A stretch of 28,114 nucleotides of DNA from Paraglomus occultum (GCA_910592205.1 CAJVPJ010000335.1:1-28114); one strand, 5' to 3'. Positions 10,651-22,015 are shown, numbered from the stretch's first letter. The notes: a model not told the origin generated them from the sequence alone. A program made the numbers and translations.

Positions 10651-11830
10651 CATGAATTTTTCCTTCTGCTTTTTTGAACTACTAACGAATCGTGGCTAAT
10701 TACCTGGCTAGCTAAAGGATTATCCAGGTTCAGCTCGGAAACAGATATCCCATTCAAAATTTTAACTAGCTCTCGTTGTAGCTTTGATGCGCCATTCTTG
10801 AAAAAAATATATAATCTCATAAAAATACGTGAAGTGAATATATATATATTGCAAATATAAAATTACCAACCATGAGTTTCCCCTTCAACTGTCACTTTAT
10901 TTCGATGTGAAAAATTTATACAATATGCTGATAGTGACACATATTTATATTATGCTTAATTTCTTCTACGCCGAGCGGTTTCTCCTTATTCTGTAAATAA
11001 AATATTATGTTATAAATCTTTTTTAATGTTCACCCCCCCCCACTTAAAACACACCGTTTTTAAAACGCCAATTTGATGCAAATTACAGACGCTATCAAAA
11101 GCGATATCGGACTAACGCGGACATAAATTAAGTTAGAAATCAATGATGCATCAATAATAATATAGGTCCAACCGCGCGGTTGTCAGAATATTACAAAGTC
11201 ATCATCCGGTACGGCCTGGCTACACGAACGAGACTTTGTGTGATACTGAAATAATCATAGAAGCAAGGCATTTGTCTATAGCATAAATACCCTCCACACT
11301 GTCCAGGAGAAATTCCTTTGGTGGGCTAATAGGAACTTGAACTATTATGCTAGCTTCCTCAGAATAATGTATCAGATCCGCGTATTCATCATTCGACTAG
11401 TAATAATCGAAATTTAATTCACATGTGTCATATCGAACAAAATCTCCTTCACTTAGACCCATTCACCACTTGGTCAACAATCACTCTTAGTGCGTCTTTA
11501 CTTATCCACGTATTCTCTTTCAGCCCTTGATAGATGACTGGGGCGGACATAATATGGTCTGTTTTTAAGTTGGTCAAATAGTCTACTATTACCGTGTATA
11601 AAGAACAGTAATTATTTGAATACACCCGCAGAAATATAAAGTTTTTTATATCGTTCGAACAAATCTTACTGATATTTCCTGTATGGTTTTTACATTGAAT
11701 GAATATTGTACAATCTTCCACAAATCAATTGGACAATTATTTATACGTTCTACGCAAAAATTAGGAATTACGTCATCTTTAATGCTGGTCGTACTATTGG
11801 CTAAAACAAGTGGAACGACACATCATACCC
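10651..11830 (-). other. Further minus-strand exon-like segments, probably upstream exons
   Basis: Three open segments with plausible splice borders precede the previous entry on the same strand. 10796-10651 (acceptor TTTTTTTCAAG, donor GTAAGA) encodes KLQRELVKILNGISVSELNL. 11396 to about 11215 (acceptor ACTAG) encodes DEYADLIHYSEEASIIVQVP and a segment ending in SVEGIYAIDKCLASMI. About 11824-11690 encodes DDVIPNFCVERINNCPIDLW. The first does not join in frame to the exon starting at 10564, so the gene is either broken or mis-modelled here. The most upstream segment ends just before the start of the kinase gene on the other strand. Confidence 0.35.
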
Positions 11831-11840
11831 GTTCACACAA

Positions 11841-14800
11841 ATGTTTCAAGATCAATCGGCTAACAACACATATAAAGAGTGGCTAGCTAATAGCGTCCGG
11901 GAAGGATTTATCAAACAATATTCAGAAAATGACATAAATCGTACACTTCTCAGTCAAGGTGGATATGGCATCGTATTCAAAGCCAAAATAAAGCCTTCTG
12001 GAATATCAGTCGCAATGAAAACTTTGTTTCTCGGACGATATGGAAGTGAAGAAAAGTTATATAAAAAGTTTACCAAAGAGGTTCTCAATTGTTTCTTATG
12101 TTTTAATTACTTGTATTAAAATTAATTGACAAGTATAATATACGTGCAATAGCTGAAAATTCATAAGCTGGTAAATGATCATCCAAACATTATCCAGTTC
12201 TTAGGAATATGTCGAGGTATTTTAAATGTATATCAGTTTTTATTTCCCGTTTTTCTTGTGCACATGGCATTGACTATTGCATCTCTACTCTTTACACTTT
12301 ATTATTTATAATGTAACAGATTCTGGTCAATATCACATGGTCTTTGAATATGCAGATGGGGGAACTTTGCGTGAACACTTGCAGAAGTACTTTCCTAAAT
12401 TGACATGGATGGACAAGTACAAGCTGAGTGTGGAGATTACTGATGGGTTGATGTACTTACACAGTCTTGACGTTGTTCATAAGGATTTGGTATGTATCAA
12501 TTATACAGCTTCCTTAACTCTTATACATTGAGATTTTTCAAATCAATTGCTTTTACTTTAAATTTTGAGACTAGTCTTCAACAAATGTCCTTATTCAGAA
12601 TGGAATTGCAAAAATAGCTGATTTTGGATTGTCTGAGGCCCTCAAACAAATCATATCTACATCAGAGGGTAAAGGGACTGCAGCATATATTGATCCATTA
12701 TATTTTCAAGTTGATTCTTATAAACGCGGAAAAAAATCAGATATATTCAGCCTTGGAGTAATACTTTGGGAGATTTCGAGTGGAAAACTCCTGTGTGAAG
12801 GAGCTACTGAAATTTGTAAAATTATTTTATACAGATTGGAGGGTTTCCGTGATTCAGTCTTTCCTGGAACCCCCACATACTACATCGATCTATATTCAAA
12901 ATGTTGGGATGAAGATCAAAATAAACGTCCCTCATGTGAAGAAGTAAATAGGCTACTAAAGTCATTGTTTACTCAGTTACACACAGATTATTATAACCGA
13001 CTTGGAAACACAGATGTAACAACTTTGGCAAAGGCTCTAGAGACATCCATAGAATTGATTTCGCCTGCAGCAAAAGTGATGTATTTTTCCAGTGTAACTG
13101 AACTATTCGCTATCATTGAGCGAATTATTGTGCTTATTGACACTGCAAAATACAATAGAGAAGAATTGGTTTGCATGAAGATGTATATTACAGAAGTAAA
13201 ACAGACAATCCGTGACAACAGTGGAGCAATGAAGAACGAATATATCCCAAGTTTGATGGAGATGTTGAAAAAATGGGAAAAGTTTCTGGTCCAATGTACC
13301 AAGCCTAAAATGAGAAAACTATTGACTATCCTTAGTGCTGATGAGGTGAGCATCAACAAAAATGATCTCTTATATCTAAAGAGAAAGTTGAATTTTCATT
13401 TCTGCTATAAAATTTTTAACTCAGGTAGATCGAAAGATGCATGGCTTATTTGCCGATCTCGACAATGCCCTCAATGCTGCTAATTTAAGAGTAACCTTGA
13501 AAAACAATATACGTCTTAGAGTGATATTGGGAATCACGGAGAGGATGGATGAACTCATGGACTTGGATGATGAGTTGAGCGCTTTGCACATTGATGTCAA
13601 AGCTGTGAAAGGCATTGAGGCAATTTGCCATGGCATTCCATTATCTCATGAAACAATAGACAAACTAACGATTGACCCAGTATATATCTATCCCGCTCAT
13701 TATGATCAACCCAATGATGATGGTCCTACAAAAGTTATATATCTTAGAAGCGTTTATGCTGCAAAAGTTAAAATTGCAAACGCACATGAGGACATTAGTA
13801 AGTACTGGGTGCAGGCCTTTATCAGCTCCAGATTGAATATGGATTTATTTTTGAAAATGTATGTATTCATCATATATCACCGATCTTCATTATCTGTTCA
13901 CTGACGAATATTATCGTTATCATAGCTATGGTATTCTACTGGACGGAGGGATTTACTACATGATTGTAGAGTGGCCGGGGAAGGGAACGCTCTACGAATA
14001 CCTTAAGAGACACAGAACTATTCCGTGGACACAAAAAAATTATGGACAATTCAATTAGCACGTGCGCTTGCCATTTGTCACAGTAGGCTTATTCTGCACC
14101 ATGACGTTCGCAGGTAGGGAAATGATGTTGTGTTAGACTTTTTCTAGCCACATGTTCAGCTAACTCGCTTTTTTTCCCTCGAAATTTAGTCATAATGTGA
14201 TCGTGGATATGAACGACAACGTCAAATTAGCAAACTTTCATCGCGCCAGAGGAATAAAAGATATTACAACTTCGATTGCTGAAGAGACTGATGCTCTCAG
14301 ATGGTTATGTCCTGAAAAAATGAAGGATGGGCACCTTCCTTACTCTACGTCGGCCGATGTATACAGGTATGTATGCGATGTCATCGTTCGGTGATAATTA
14401 CAGCAAAGTCTCAAACCATTGACAGCGCTTGACGTTATTATATTACTTATCTGTTGGCTCAATATGTAGCTTTGGCATGCTTTTGTGGGAACTAACTTCC
14501 CACGAGGTTCCTTTCTCAGACAAGTCCCTTGGCGAAGTATATACTTTATTAAAAAATTCAGATGCAGTCAAAGAACAGGATGCTCCGCGCCCGCCAATAG
14601 TGCCTGGTACACCAGAAAAGTACGCGATTATAATGCAGAAATGTTGGAGACAGGTTCCTGGGAGTCGTCCAACAATGCAATACGTCTTGCGAAAGTTAGA
14701 AAAACTGGTTTACAATGATTCATTTGATAGCGCTAGTAGCAGCATCACTGAATATGATCCATACGCTCCTACATATTCAAACGTAACGATACAAACAGCA

Positions 14801-15292
14801 CGCAGGTTACACGTTGGAAGGCATTACGAGCAAGCTTTTGAACAATTCAAGATATTGGCTGATAAGGCTGAACCAAACCCAGAAGCAAACCTTTATGTTG
14901 GCCGATATCTGATCGACTCTAGAATACAGTTCAATCGCGGAACTGGAGAAAGCATTAAAGATCCCGTTGTAGGAATGAGCTATTTGGAAGTAGCCGAAGA
15001 TTTGGGATGCAATGAGGCAATTCAGTTTCGTGCTCAGGAGAAGATGGCAGCCGCCACAAGAATACGAAAGCAACTGCTGAGTACAGGTGACGATACAGGT
15101 GCCGAAATAATTCTGGGGAGAATGAAGACCGAGTGTTTAGATCTGTTTCGTGATGGTGCAGAAAAGGGTAACATACGCTGTATGAAAGATCTCGCTGACT
15201 GTGGAGCAAAGTTGGGCGATAGACAGAGTTATATAGATGGTCAAAGGATGTTGAACAACGTAATCGTCAACGCGAGAAATTTTGCGGAATGA
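11841..15292 (+). CDS. Kinase - helical linker - pseudokinase - Sel1-like protein (one-base deletion in exon 6)
   Basis: Eight exons: 11841-12080, 12153-12216, 12320-12489, 12575-13345, 13425-13858, 13926-14113, 14190-14366 and 14470-15292. All junctions are GT-AG and in phase. Exon 6 alone is one base short: the A7 run at 14033-14039 breaks the frame, which otherwise gives about 955 residues. Kinase 1 (about 30-295) has a glycine loop QGGYG, VAMK lysine 60, helix-C Glu 80, HKDLSSTN (155-162), DFG (174-176) and GTAAYIDP, so it looks active and TKL-like. Residues about 300-480 are helical and resemble the four-helix (MLKL/HeLo-like) linkers of mycorrhizal fungal kinases. The second kinase domain has HHDVRSHN and ANFH instead of DFG, so it is probably a pseudokinase. 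The tail (about 790-955) has Sel1-like helical pairs. A signalling scaffold is likely. A dead allele or an assembly error at the A run remains possible. Confidence 0.85.
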
Positions 15293-16170
15293 GAGAAAGC
15301 GCAAGAGTATTTGATGAAATTGCAACAACATAATAATAGCCAGTTCTTAAATTAATTGTGCACGATGTTTATACGGAATAATTAATATGGTGTCATTTTG
15401 GCGAGCATTTTTATAGCCCCAGTGGGTAAGGGAGGGACTACGTGTATAGGGTATTAGGTATGAAGAACAAGGACATGCAAAAGCTATTCCATATCAATAT
15501 GCAGTGTGTTAAAGAAAAACGGCGGTGAAAAAAACTGTACATTTCAACAATTACTGAATCCAATTAAATAATTTTAAGTTTGTTTGAAGAATTATTAGTT
15601 TACCATAATATGCTACCACCATTATTTTCTTGAGGATTTCTTCATTCATAAATTTCATTGACATTCGCTTTTAATGTCGATTAAATGGAATAAATCTCGT
15701 GACGTATACTTTAGGTCAGCTCTTCTCGTACAGCGAGTTTGCAATATTTATTCAAAGCTTGCGCTGCGTATTTAGTGCGGAGTAGTCCTTTGACCCGTGG
15801 GGCAACAATGCGCAGAATTGAACTAGGCCAACTTGTCAAACTTTAGGTTAATTCTAATACTCTGACTTCCCCTCATTTAAATGAGTTCCAGGGGAGAACC
15901 AAAAGAAAAAAACCGAAAGGAAAATAAAATACCAAAAAGACTGAACCGCCCCAGAACTGGCTAAGAAAACTACCGTTCAAGAACATAATTAAAAACTTTC
16001 GCTCTGCTGAGTGATTAGATTGAATATTATTTTTCTTTAAATTTTCTTTTTCTTCACAAAACGCCGAAAAACAATTTTTGTTTTTTTGGTTTTTTATTAT
16101 AAAAGTTTGTTTTTGTTTTTTTGGTCGGCACGAGTGAAGCCTCGCAGTCCGGGGTGTTGTGCGGGTGAGT
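15293..16170. other. Intergenic stretch, nothing supported
   Basis: This lies 3-prime of the kinase gene. It is AT-rich with T-rich tracts near 16020-16130. I see no coding sequence or repeat that I can support. A GTGAGT donor-like site at 16165-16170 just before the next start could belong to a 5-prime leader intron of the small gene. Confidence 0.4.
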
Positions 16171-16457
16171 ATGCCCCCGCGAAGAGGTGTAACAATTACT
16201 TTTATTAACTTTAGGAGCAGGACTTGCTTATTACTTTTTAATTTATTTACCGGAAGAAAAAGGTAGACAAAAAAGACAATTCAGTTCAAATTCACGAGAC
16301 ACTGAAAGTAAATTCCCGGAAGAACTTCAAGAAGAGTTAGAAAATGATGCTTGAGAAAAAGGTAGAATTTGAGAATTGCCAGTTAACAGTTGAGCAATTG
16401 CCCGAAACTGCCAAGCAAAAAATTGAGGAAGAACGGGAAAAGATAATGAGCCGATAG
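16171..16457 (+). CDS. Tiny membrane-anchored acidic protein, with an apparent frameshift
   Basis: The ATG at 16171 gives MPPRRG. A 28-nt candidate intron (16187-16214, GTGTAA...TTTAG) joins in phase to GAGLAYYFLIYLPEEK, a short hydrophobic segment followed by a charged tail ending FPEELQEELENDA at a TGA (16352-16354). A second open frame, overlapping by a few codons and starting at 16344, continues in the same charged, helical style (EQLPETAKQKIEEEREK) to a TAG at 16455-16457. The two look like one protein of about 88 residues split by a single-base shift. An alternative is a 50-nt intron from the stronger GTGAGT donor at 16165, but that removes the only ATG. The family is not recognised. 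Size and layout resemble small organelle membrane factors, which is a guess. Confidence 0.4.
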
Positions 16458-16552
16458 ATTTTTTTACTACTTACGGTGAAGTAATTCATCAGTGTTGTGT
16501 AATATCGTGGCTCTGTTGCATCATATGCAAGGCTGTCTTATTGTTTTTTCAT

Positions 16553-16835
16553 ATAAGGGGGCTCTTATTCATGGATGGGTTGGTTGTAGATCATTTTGCA
16601 TTGTTTTTAAGCCCCCCATCGTCACGTAACTGTTGCCCGCGTTATTTTCGTTTATTACATAATCATGAGCTGCATATATCATATATGGCGTTATTGGTTG
16701 ATAATAAAGTGGGTGATGAGGGGGGTAGGGGGGTTAACCGTTTTCAAACCATTACAGATCTTATCACATGATCGCCACTTTTATATAGGGGGGCCCTTAT
16801 TCATGGTGGGCTCTTATTCATGAGAGTTTACGGTA
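16553..16835. mobile_element. Foldback/MITE-family copy, rearranged
   Basis: It contains three forward copies of a motif around GGGCCCTTATTCATGG (16556-16574, 16790-16806, 16808-16822) and ends GAGTTTACGGTA at 16835. The same motif and end form the termini of the element at 17674-18232. Internally, 16585-16609 matches 18144-18170 in the same orientation, while 16618-16670 matches 18092-18142 in the opposite orientation. No mirrored left end was found, so this copy is truncated or rearranged. Confidence 0.6.
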
Positions 16836-16997
16836 TATTATTTCTCTTTTTTTTTTTATTTCATTTTTTTTTTTGTGTTTGTTTGTGTTGTTTTTTTTTT
16901 ATTTCGTTTTTTATTTCGTAGGGAACTTGTATCAGAAAAACGGAAGATAAATTCTGAGAGATTGAGAGATGAAACAATGGTTACTGACACCCAGCAC
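16836..16997. other. T-rich spacer
   Basis: Long interrupted T tracts occur between the repeat end and the stop codon of the small minus-strand gene. As they lie 3-prime of that gene they could hold its poly(A) region, but no specific signal stands out. Confidence 0.3.
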
Positions 16998-17284
16998 TTA
17001 TTCATTACCTTCATCACCACCATCACTAAAATCTCCTAAATTTCGTTGTTTGCGTAACATTTGTTTAGGTCCGTTCTTCGCTCGTGTTCTACCGCGTTTC
17101 TCTAAAAATTTGAGATTACATTAAGTACGAAGAGGACTATTTGTTATATCATGTATTACTTTAGCCGAAGAATGCCGCGGAGCCATAATGTTTAATTGTT
17201 TGGCTTTGGCTTTGAGCTGCAATTCTCAGAAAGTATAAACAAAAGGAAATACATATCAAACAAAAGTACCTGCTTACTAGACAT
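16998..17284 (-). CDS. Small basic protein, 68 residues, probably nuclear
   Basis: Three exons join in phase: 17284-17270 (MSSKQ), 17216-17129 and 17101-16998 (stop TAA). The first intron is 53 nt (GTACTT...TTGCAG). The second is only 27 nt (GTACTT...TTTTTAG). The product has basic clusters KAKAKQ, QKRGRTRAKNGPKQMLRKQR and an acidic end SDGGDEGNE, which suggests a nucleic-acid-binding or nuclear protein. If the 27-nt intron is not spliced, the protein ends after ITNSPLRT at a TAA. The family is not recognised. It is divergent from the small gene at 16171, with a repeat between them. Confidence 0.4.
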
Positions 17285-17673
17285 CAAAGTTATTACTGTC
17301 GCTTATGAATTACAAAAAAACTAAAATTTATTGACTATATTTTTTTAAACACTTAGTATAACAAGAGTTAATCGATACAAAAATATTGATTTGCATATTA
17401 ACATGCATATTTAAATTGTTGAGTAATCCTCCACATAGACATTAGACAGCGTGGTAGTTTATTAACCAATTCTACAGTACACCTTGTCTCAGTTAGTTTA
17501 CAAAAAAGACTTTTCGAACTACAACCCCATCATGCTTTTGATTTGTTGTTCGAAATAAAAAAAATTAGGCATACTTATAACAACCAAACGTTTGCTCAAC
17601 GTGTTAGCGTTAGAATCACAATAGTCTCGCTAACCGAAGCAGTGATTTTCGTACGTCCAATCAAAATTAAAAT

Positions 17674-18232
17674 TACCGTAAACTGCCATGAATAAGAGCC
17701 TATCGTGAATAACGATAAGGGCCCCTCATATAAAAAAATGGCTGCCGTGAATAAGGGCCGTAATATTATGAAATAGCCACCCCCTTTATCACGTCAACAA
17801 TTGACGTCATATATTACTTTATTTGATTTATTATAATTCAACTTCACAAACACCCTCTCCCAGCACCTTCCTTCCATATTAAATTGTCTTCTGTACCATT
17901 GAGAATCATTAGATAGCCCACAGTTTTAAAGGAGTTCACTATAATATCACATCGCGAAGTAACCGTTGTTCGAGTAATCATTGCGCGATTAATCTTGGCT
18001 TAACCAACAAATAAATATGAGCTATGACAACAAATAATAATAATGCGAACTATATTAAGAAAGGCGAGTTTGAAAATCATGAAATGGTGGTTCGTGATTA
18101 TGTAATAAACAGAGTTAACGCGGACAGTTGTTACGTGACGATTCGTAGATCATATTGCATTGTTTTTAAGGTGCAACCAAACATTATATGATGAAGGTGG
18201 GCCCTTATTCATGGCAGTTTACTATTACGGTA
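17674..18232. mobile_element. MITE with terminal inverted repeats
   Basis: The left end TACCGTAAACTGCCATGAAT, continuing AAGAGCC (17674-17700), is mirrored by GGGCCCTTATTCATGGCAGT, continuing to TTACGGTA (18199-18232), with a short insertion before the terminal GGTA on the right. Variant copies of CTGCCGTGAATAAGGGCC lie just inside the left end (17742-17759). No transposase is visible in about 559 bp, so it must be moved by another element's enzyme. The superfamily is not determined. Confidence 0.65.
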
Positions 18233-18531
18233 CATTAATTTGACCCGCTTATTTATTTTTGTAACGCATAATGTTTTATTTCTCTGTGCCCGAATATATT
18301 ACAACTTTGTACAATGGTAAACGAATGTTTTTGAGTTAATTTATACAGGTGAGTCTTGATGTTACCTTCGGCGTTTCGCGGAGCGTCATCGGCAATAATG
18401 GCTTATAACACAAATATCATGAGTATACAACAAAGTCACAACACACCAATTACCACACGTTCGATTACCATCAATGCAGTAGGAAAATGTCCATAGACGC
18501 CCTCATAACCGTCAGATAATAATGTCCTACT

Positions 18532-18670
18532 CGCAGTCCCATTCGTTGTCCCACTTGCAGTTCCCCTCGCAGTCCTACGCGCAGTCCCCCTCGCAGTCCC
18601 CCTCGCAGTCCCCCTCGCAGTTCCCCTCGCAGTCCCACTCGCAGTCCCACTCGCAGTCCCATTCGTTGCC
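18532..18670. repeat. 12-bp minisatellite (CTCGCAGTCCCC-type unit)
   Basis: About eleven copies of a 12-bp unit, consensus CTCGCAGTCCCC, with variants such as CATTCGTTGTCC and CACTTGCAGTTC at the edges. On the minus strand all three frames stay open through the array, giving four-residue repeats GTAR, GLRG or CEGD. Which frame, if any, is translated cannot be told. The GTAR frame has an ATG at 18720 and is open to 18436. Confidence 0.9.
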
Positions 18671-18699
18671 CCATTTGTAGTTTCTTCTTTTCTCTTTTC

Positions 18700-19640
18700 C
18701 CTTCCCTTTCCGATTACCAATGTTTTCTGCAGTTATCTCCCCTTCTTCCTCCGCCATTCCCTCTTCCTCTGCTGTTTTTACCGCGCTTCTAGACAAGACT
18801 AATATGTGTAAGTATAAGTATCAAAATAATAAATATATGTAATGCCCGACGGCTTATTTTCATTATAATACAAATAGTTGTCGTCGAGATACTCGAAACT
18901 GTTCACTCTTTTTATAACCAGCTAATCTTATTATCATGGCTTGTCAACATTTTAATTTACAACAATTCAAGATGTATAGAGAACTTTAGCCAATTTTTAG
19001 CCGGTCAAAACAAACGTGAACCAAGTCCATGGTTCGAATTAATATGTATACAAAATTAGACGTTTTGTACGCTCAAAAGAAAGTTCTCTCCGGCCGAATA
19101 CGTATCGATATGGTTTGTTATTGAACTGTCCTAATAATAACGACATTTGGGGGGGGGGATGATATTTACCGTTACAGTGGAAAGATTTAACTTGGCGTTG
19201 CACTAAACGCTACCCCTCACAAACATTATGCAATGTTTGTGTATTAACGAACAATAATGGTTGTTAAACAAGCTATTTCTAATCGGTAATAAACCTGTAT
19301 ACAACAGGTACAGAAGGTATTTATAAATATCTAGTCGTCATTTCACATATTTGCTAGGCTAAATCACATGTGAATTAGATTCCAGCTTTCAGGGGAAGAA
19401 GAAAAAAAAAGGCTTAGTCTCGCCAACACATTTAGTATGACGTTATCACTATTCATGATAATCTTTAGTAATGGATTTGATGATTGAAGGTAGATTGCAT
19501 CACTTGGCTTCATCACATAACGATATGTTTCCCCATAATGACTTCACTACTGTGGTGAACAAGTCTAAAGCGCAGTTCCTACTCGATAGAGCAAGTTCGG
19601 TATTTGTTACACGAGGATGGATTGTACTTGGGATTTTTAC
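18700..19640. other. Non-coding stretch with a perfect hairpin
   Basis: No gene is supported. A 10-bp perfect inverted repeat with a 4-base loop, CACAAACATT-ATGC-AATGTTTGTG, lies at 19218-19241. A G10 run is at about 19149-19158. Confidence 0.5.
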
Positions 19641-19647
19641 CTGATTA

Positions 19648-21810
19648 TCAAATCTTTAACGATGCTCTCACAATGCCCACCATACAACTTTCGAAGTGAT
19701 ACACCGTGATGTTTAAGTTTCTAGTCATTGGTCTGCAACAGTAATGTTCGACGCTGTGATGAGAAAGGCCAATGTTGAGGATGATGTGTTCGACGTAATC
19801 AATGCGCTTATTGTAAACGGAGCCGGGACTATTGGTGAGCTTAAGATTATACAACTTTGCTTGCTTATTAATCATCACCTTACGTAATAGGGTAATCAAC
19901 TTCTTTACGCACTCATCTCCATGTTCCGTTTACAACTATGAAACTGGCGGATTGACATATCATTCCAGTACACGTAACTTGCAAAAATGCTATCAGATCT
20001 CCAACGACGTAGACTATGCACCATGGCGCTTGAGAATACATTGAACGAAGAGCTATTTCCATTATCCCAGATTGCAATATCTCCTTTATAACGATATCAA
20101 ATGCATCCCGACTCATGTAGAGACCAGAGATAATATTATACCAAATCGGAGACTCAAAGACTTTATATGAAGGATATGGTAGCGAGTAAGTTGACCGATT
20201 ACGAAGATATTGGTTTTCGCTCAACGTTGTGGCATAATCATTAATAATAATAATATGCGCAAACTATTAGTTGTCAGTTTTCTACCGGCTTAATCAGGCA
20301 TCAGATGTCACAGTTTCGCTAACAACCTGTTGGTGGCAGCCACTAAATATGAATTGGGAGCTAATTGTTCGTCAGCTAGCTTCTGAGCTATCTCCATGCG
20401 AATACTAAATGCGGAGTTTGAACCAAATGTATCCATGATATCCGAATTGGCAAAAGGGAGAATACATTTATTTGACAAAGATGAAACTACAGCTGGCAGG
20501 AAGTAATGATACATGATATCAAACAACACATAATACTTCTCGAAAATCAATAATAACCATTGAGAGAACATTTCAAACGTCTGTCTCTTGCTGATCATCA
20601 TGTTCAGCGTAGAGGTTGTAATAAAAATAAGCATGCAATATATAACATGAGAATCACACTACCAAGTGTGGGGGGATGTACGAACATAGTCTATAAAGTC
20701 ACTATCCAACTATCAGCATAAAGATACCTGTAAGCAGTCGATTATTATGTGCTATTACTAAGCAACGGTGCCAATGAAAGATATAAGCGGGCTTATAATA
20801 CATAATAGCGACAATAGATACTCGCTTCAAATTAGCCAATATAATGTTATTGATTGGAAAGAACGGTTTTTACGCGGCATGGTAAAGAATACATACAAAA
20901 TTTCGACCGAAGCTGTTATTAATAAGCCAAAAAAGTTAAATCACCACTCCCAATGCTCGTGGTGGTATGGTGCGTATTGGTGCGTATTGGTGCGTATTGG
21001 TGCGAAGTGGACGGTATGTGTGGCAGATTAAACGAAATCGATTTTTTAGAGTCCTCTATCCTCTTAATGTTCAGAAGCCCACATTAACGTATTAACATAG
21101 CATTTATGCAGTTTTTCATCTGGGGCACTGGGATTGTAGCAGAGTCTGTACAAAATATCACGCATCGCCACCCCCAAATCGACATGGTCTTCAAATATTT
21201 TCTTCCGATGTGGTTCAGGGAGACCACCACTCCTGAGTCCGACAATCGCTTCAATCTTATCAATGTTCTTCAAAGATCCCCCAATAGTATACTCTTTTGT
21301 TATTATTATCAAACATTATCTTAAATTCAAAAAACTGCAAAATTACCTCCCAAAAAATTTAGAAAAAAGTCCGTTTAACTCATTCCTTTCGCTGGGGCCA
21401 TTAAAAATATATCTTGCTCGGATCACGTAATTCGGCAAATTTTTCTCTCTGGACCTTTTTTGAGCAATCACAATTGCAACCTGGCTCCAAGAAACGTATC
21501 CCTTTTTCGTATTCATTCGAACCATTGTATTCACTATTTTTCATATACGGATAATTGTACATGTAACCCTTCGCCCAACACATTATATTTCTCTAATGTT
21601 ATCCGGTTTCAAACATACAGAGGAATTCATCTCGAATTGGCAGGAAATCCAATACAATTGGGTCCGGGAGAAGTTGTCGATGAATCGTGATTCTAGGAAC
21701 TGCATCATGATACAAACAATCCAAAGAAATGTTGATGACACATTGACCTGGTATAATGTTTGTCGGGTTCCATATTGGTCGTGGATACCAAATTCAAACT
21801 AAAAATCAAA
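19648..21810 (-). other. Series of unrecognised minus-strand open segments
   Basis: Open segments follow one another on the minus strand: about 21804-21590 (FEFGIHDQYGTRQTLYQV, acceptor TTTTTAG), 21534-21343 (KKGYVSWSQVAIVIAQKR, then FFGR at a GTAATT donor), 21312-21064 (GLRSGGLPEPHRKKIFEDHV), 20634-20308 (SAFSIRMEIAQKLADEQL), 20224-19913 (RSTYSLPYPSYKVFESPIWY) and 19899-19648. Their composition is protein-like and several have splice-like borders, but I could not join them into one in-phase model. They may be exons of one large gene, perhaps continuing from the gene at 22016, or a decayed gene. No family was recognised. Confidence 0.35.
20971..21000. repeat. 10-bp tandem repeat
   Basis: Three perfect copies of TGCGTATTGG, flanked by partial copies (TGGTATGG before and TGCGAAGTGG after). 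Confidence 0.85.
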
Positions 21811-22015
21811 CATCACGTTAGAAGTTTGACACTTTGATAAAAAAATGATCATTGTTTGTTTATGACATTACATAAGCCGAGGTTGGATATCTTCCGGGTC
21901 TGTCTAAAAATGCCATGCCTGGTGCGGGTTAAATTCTTTAAATGACAAACAAACAATGAAATATCATGTGCACTTAAGGAATATAACTTACTTGCATCCG
22001 TATAAGGAAGTTGGC

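Noticed and set aside
12991-13359. 122-codon minus-strand frame
   Set aside because: Antisense to kinase exon 4, which fits the eight-exon model.
19020-19045. tRNA T-loop-like GGTTCGAAT
   Set aside because: No matching acceptor or anticodon stems around it; no tRNA could be folded anywhere in the window by eye.
20971-21000. Possible CRISPR-like array
   Set aside because: Units are directly adjacent without spacers, and the window is eukaryotic.
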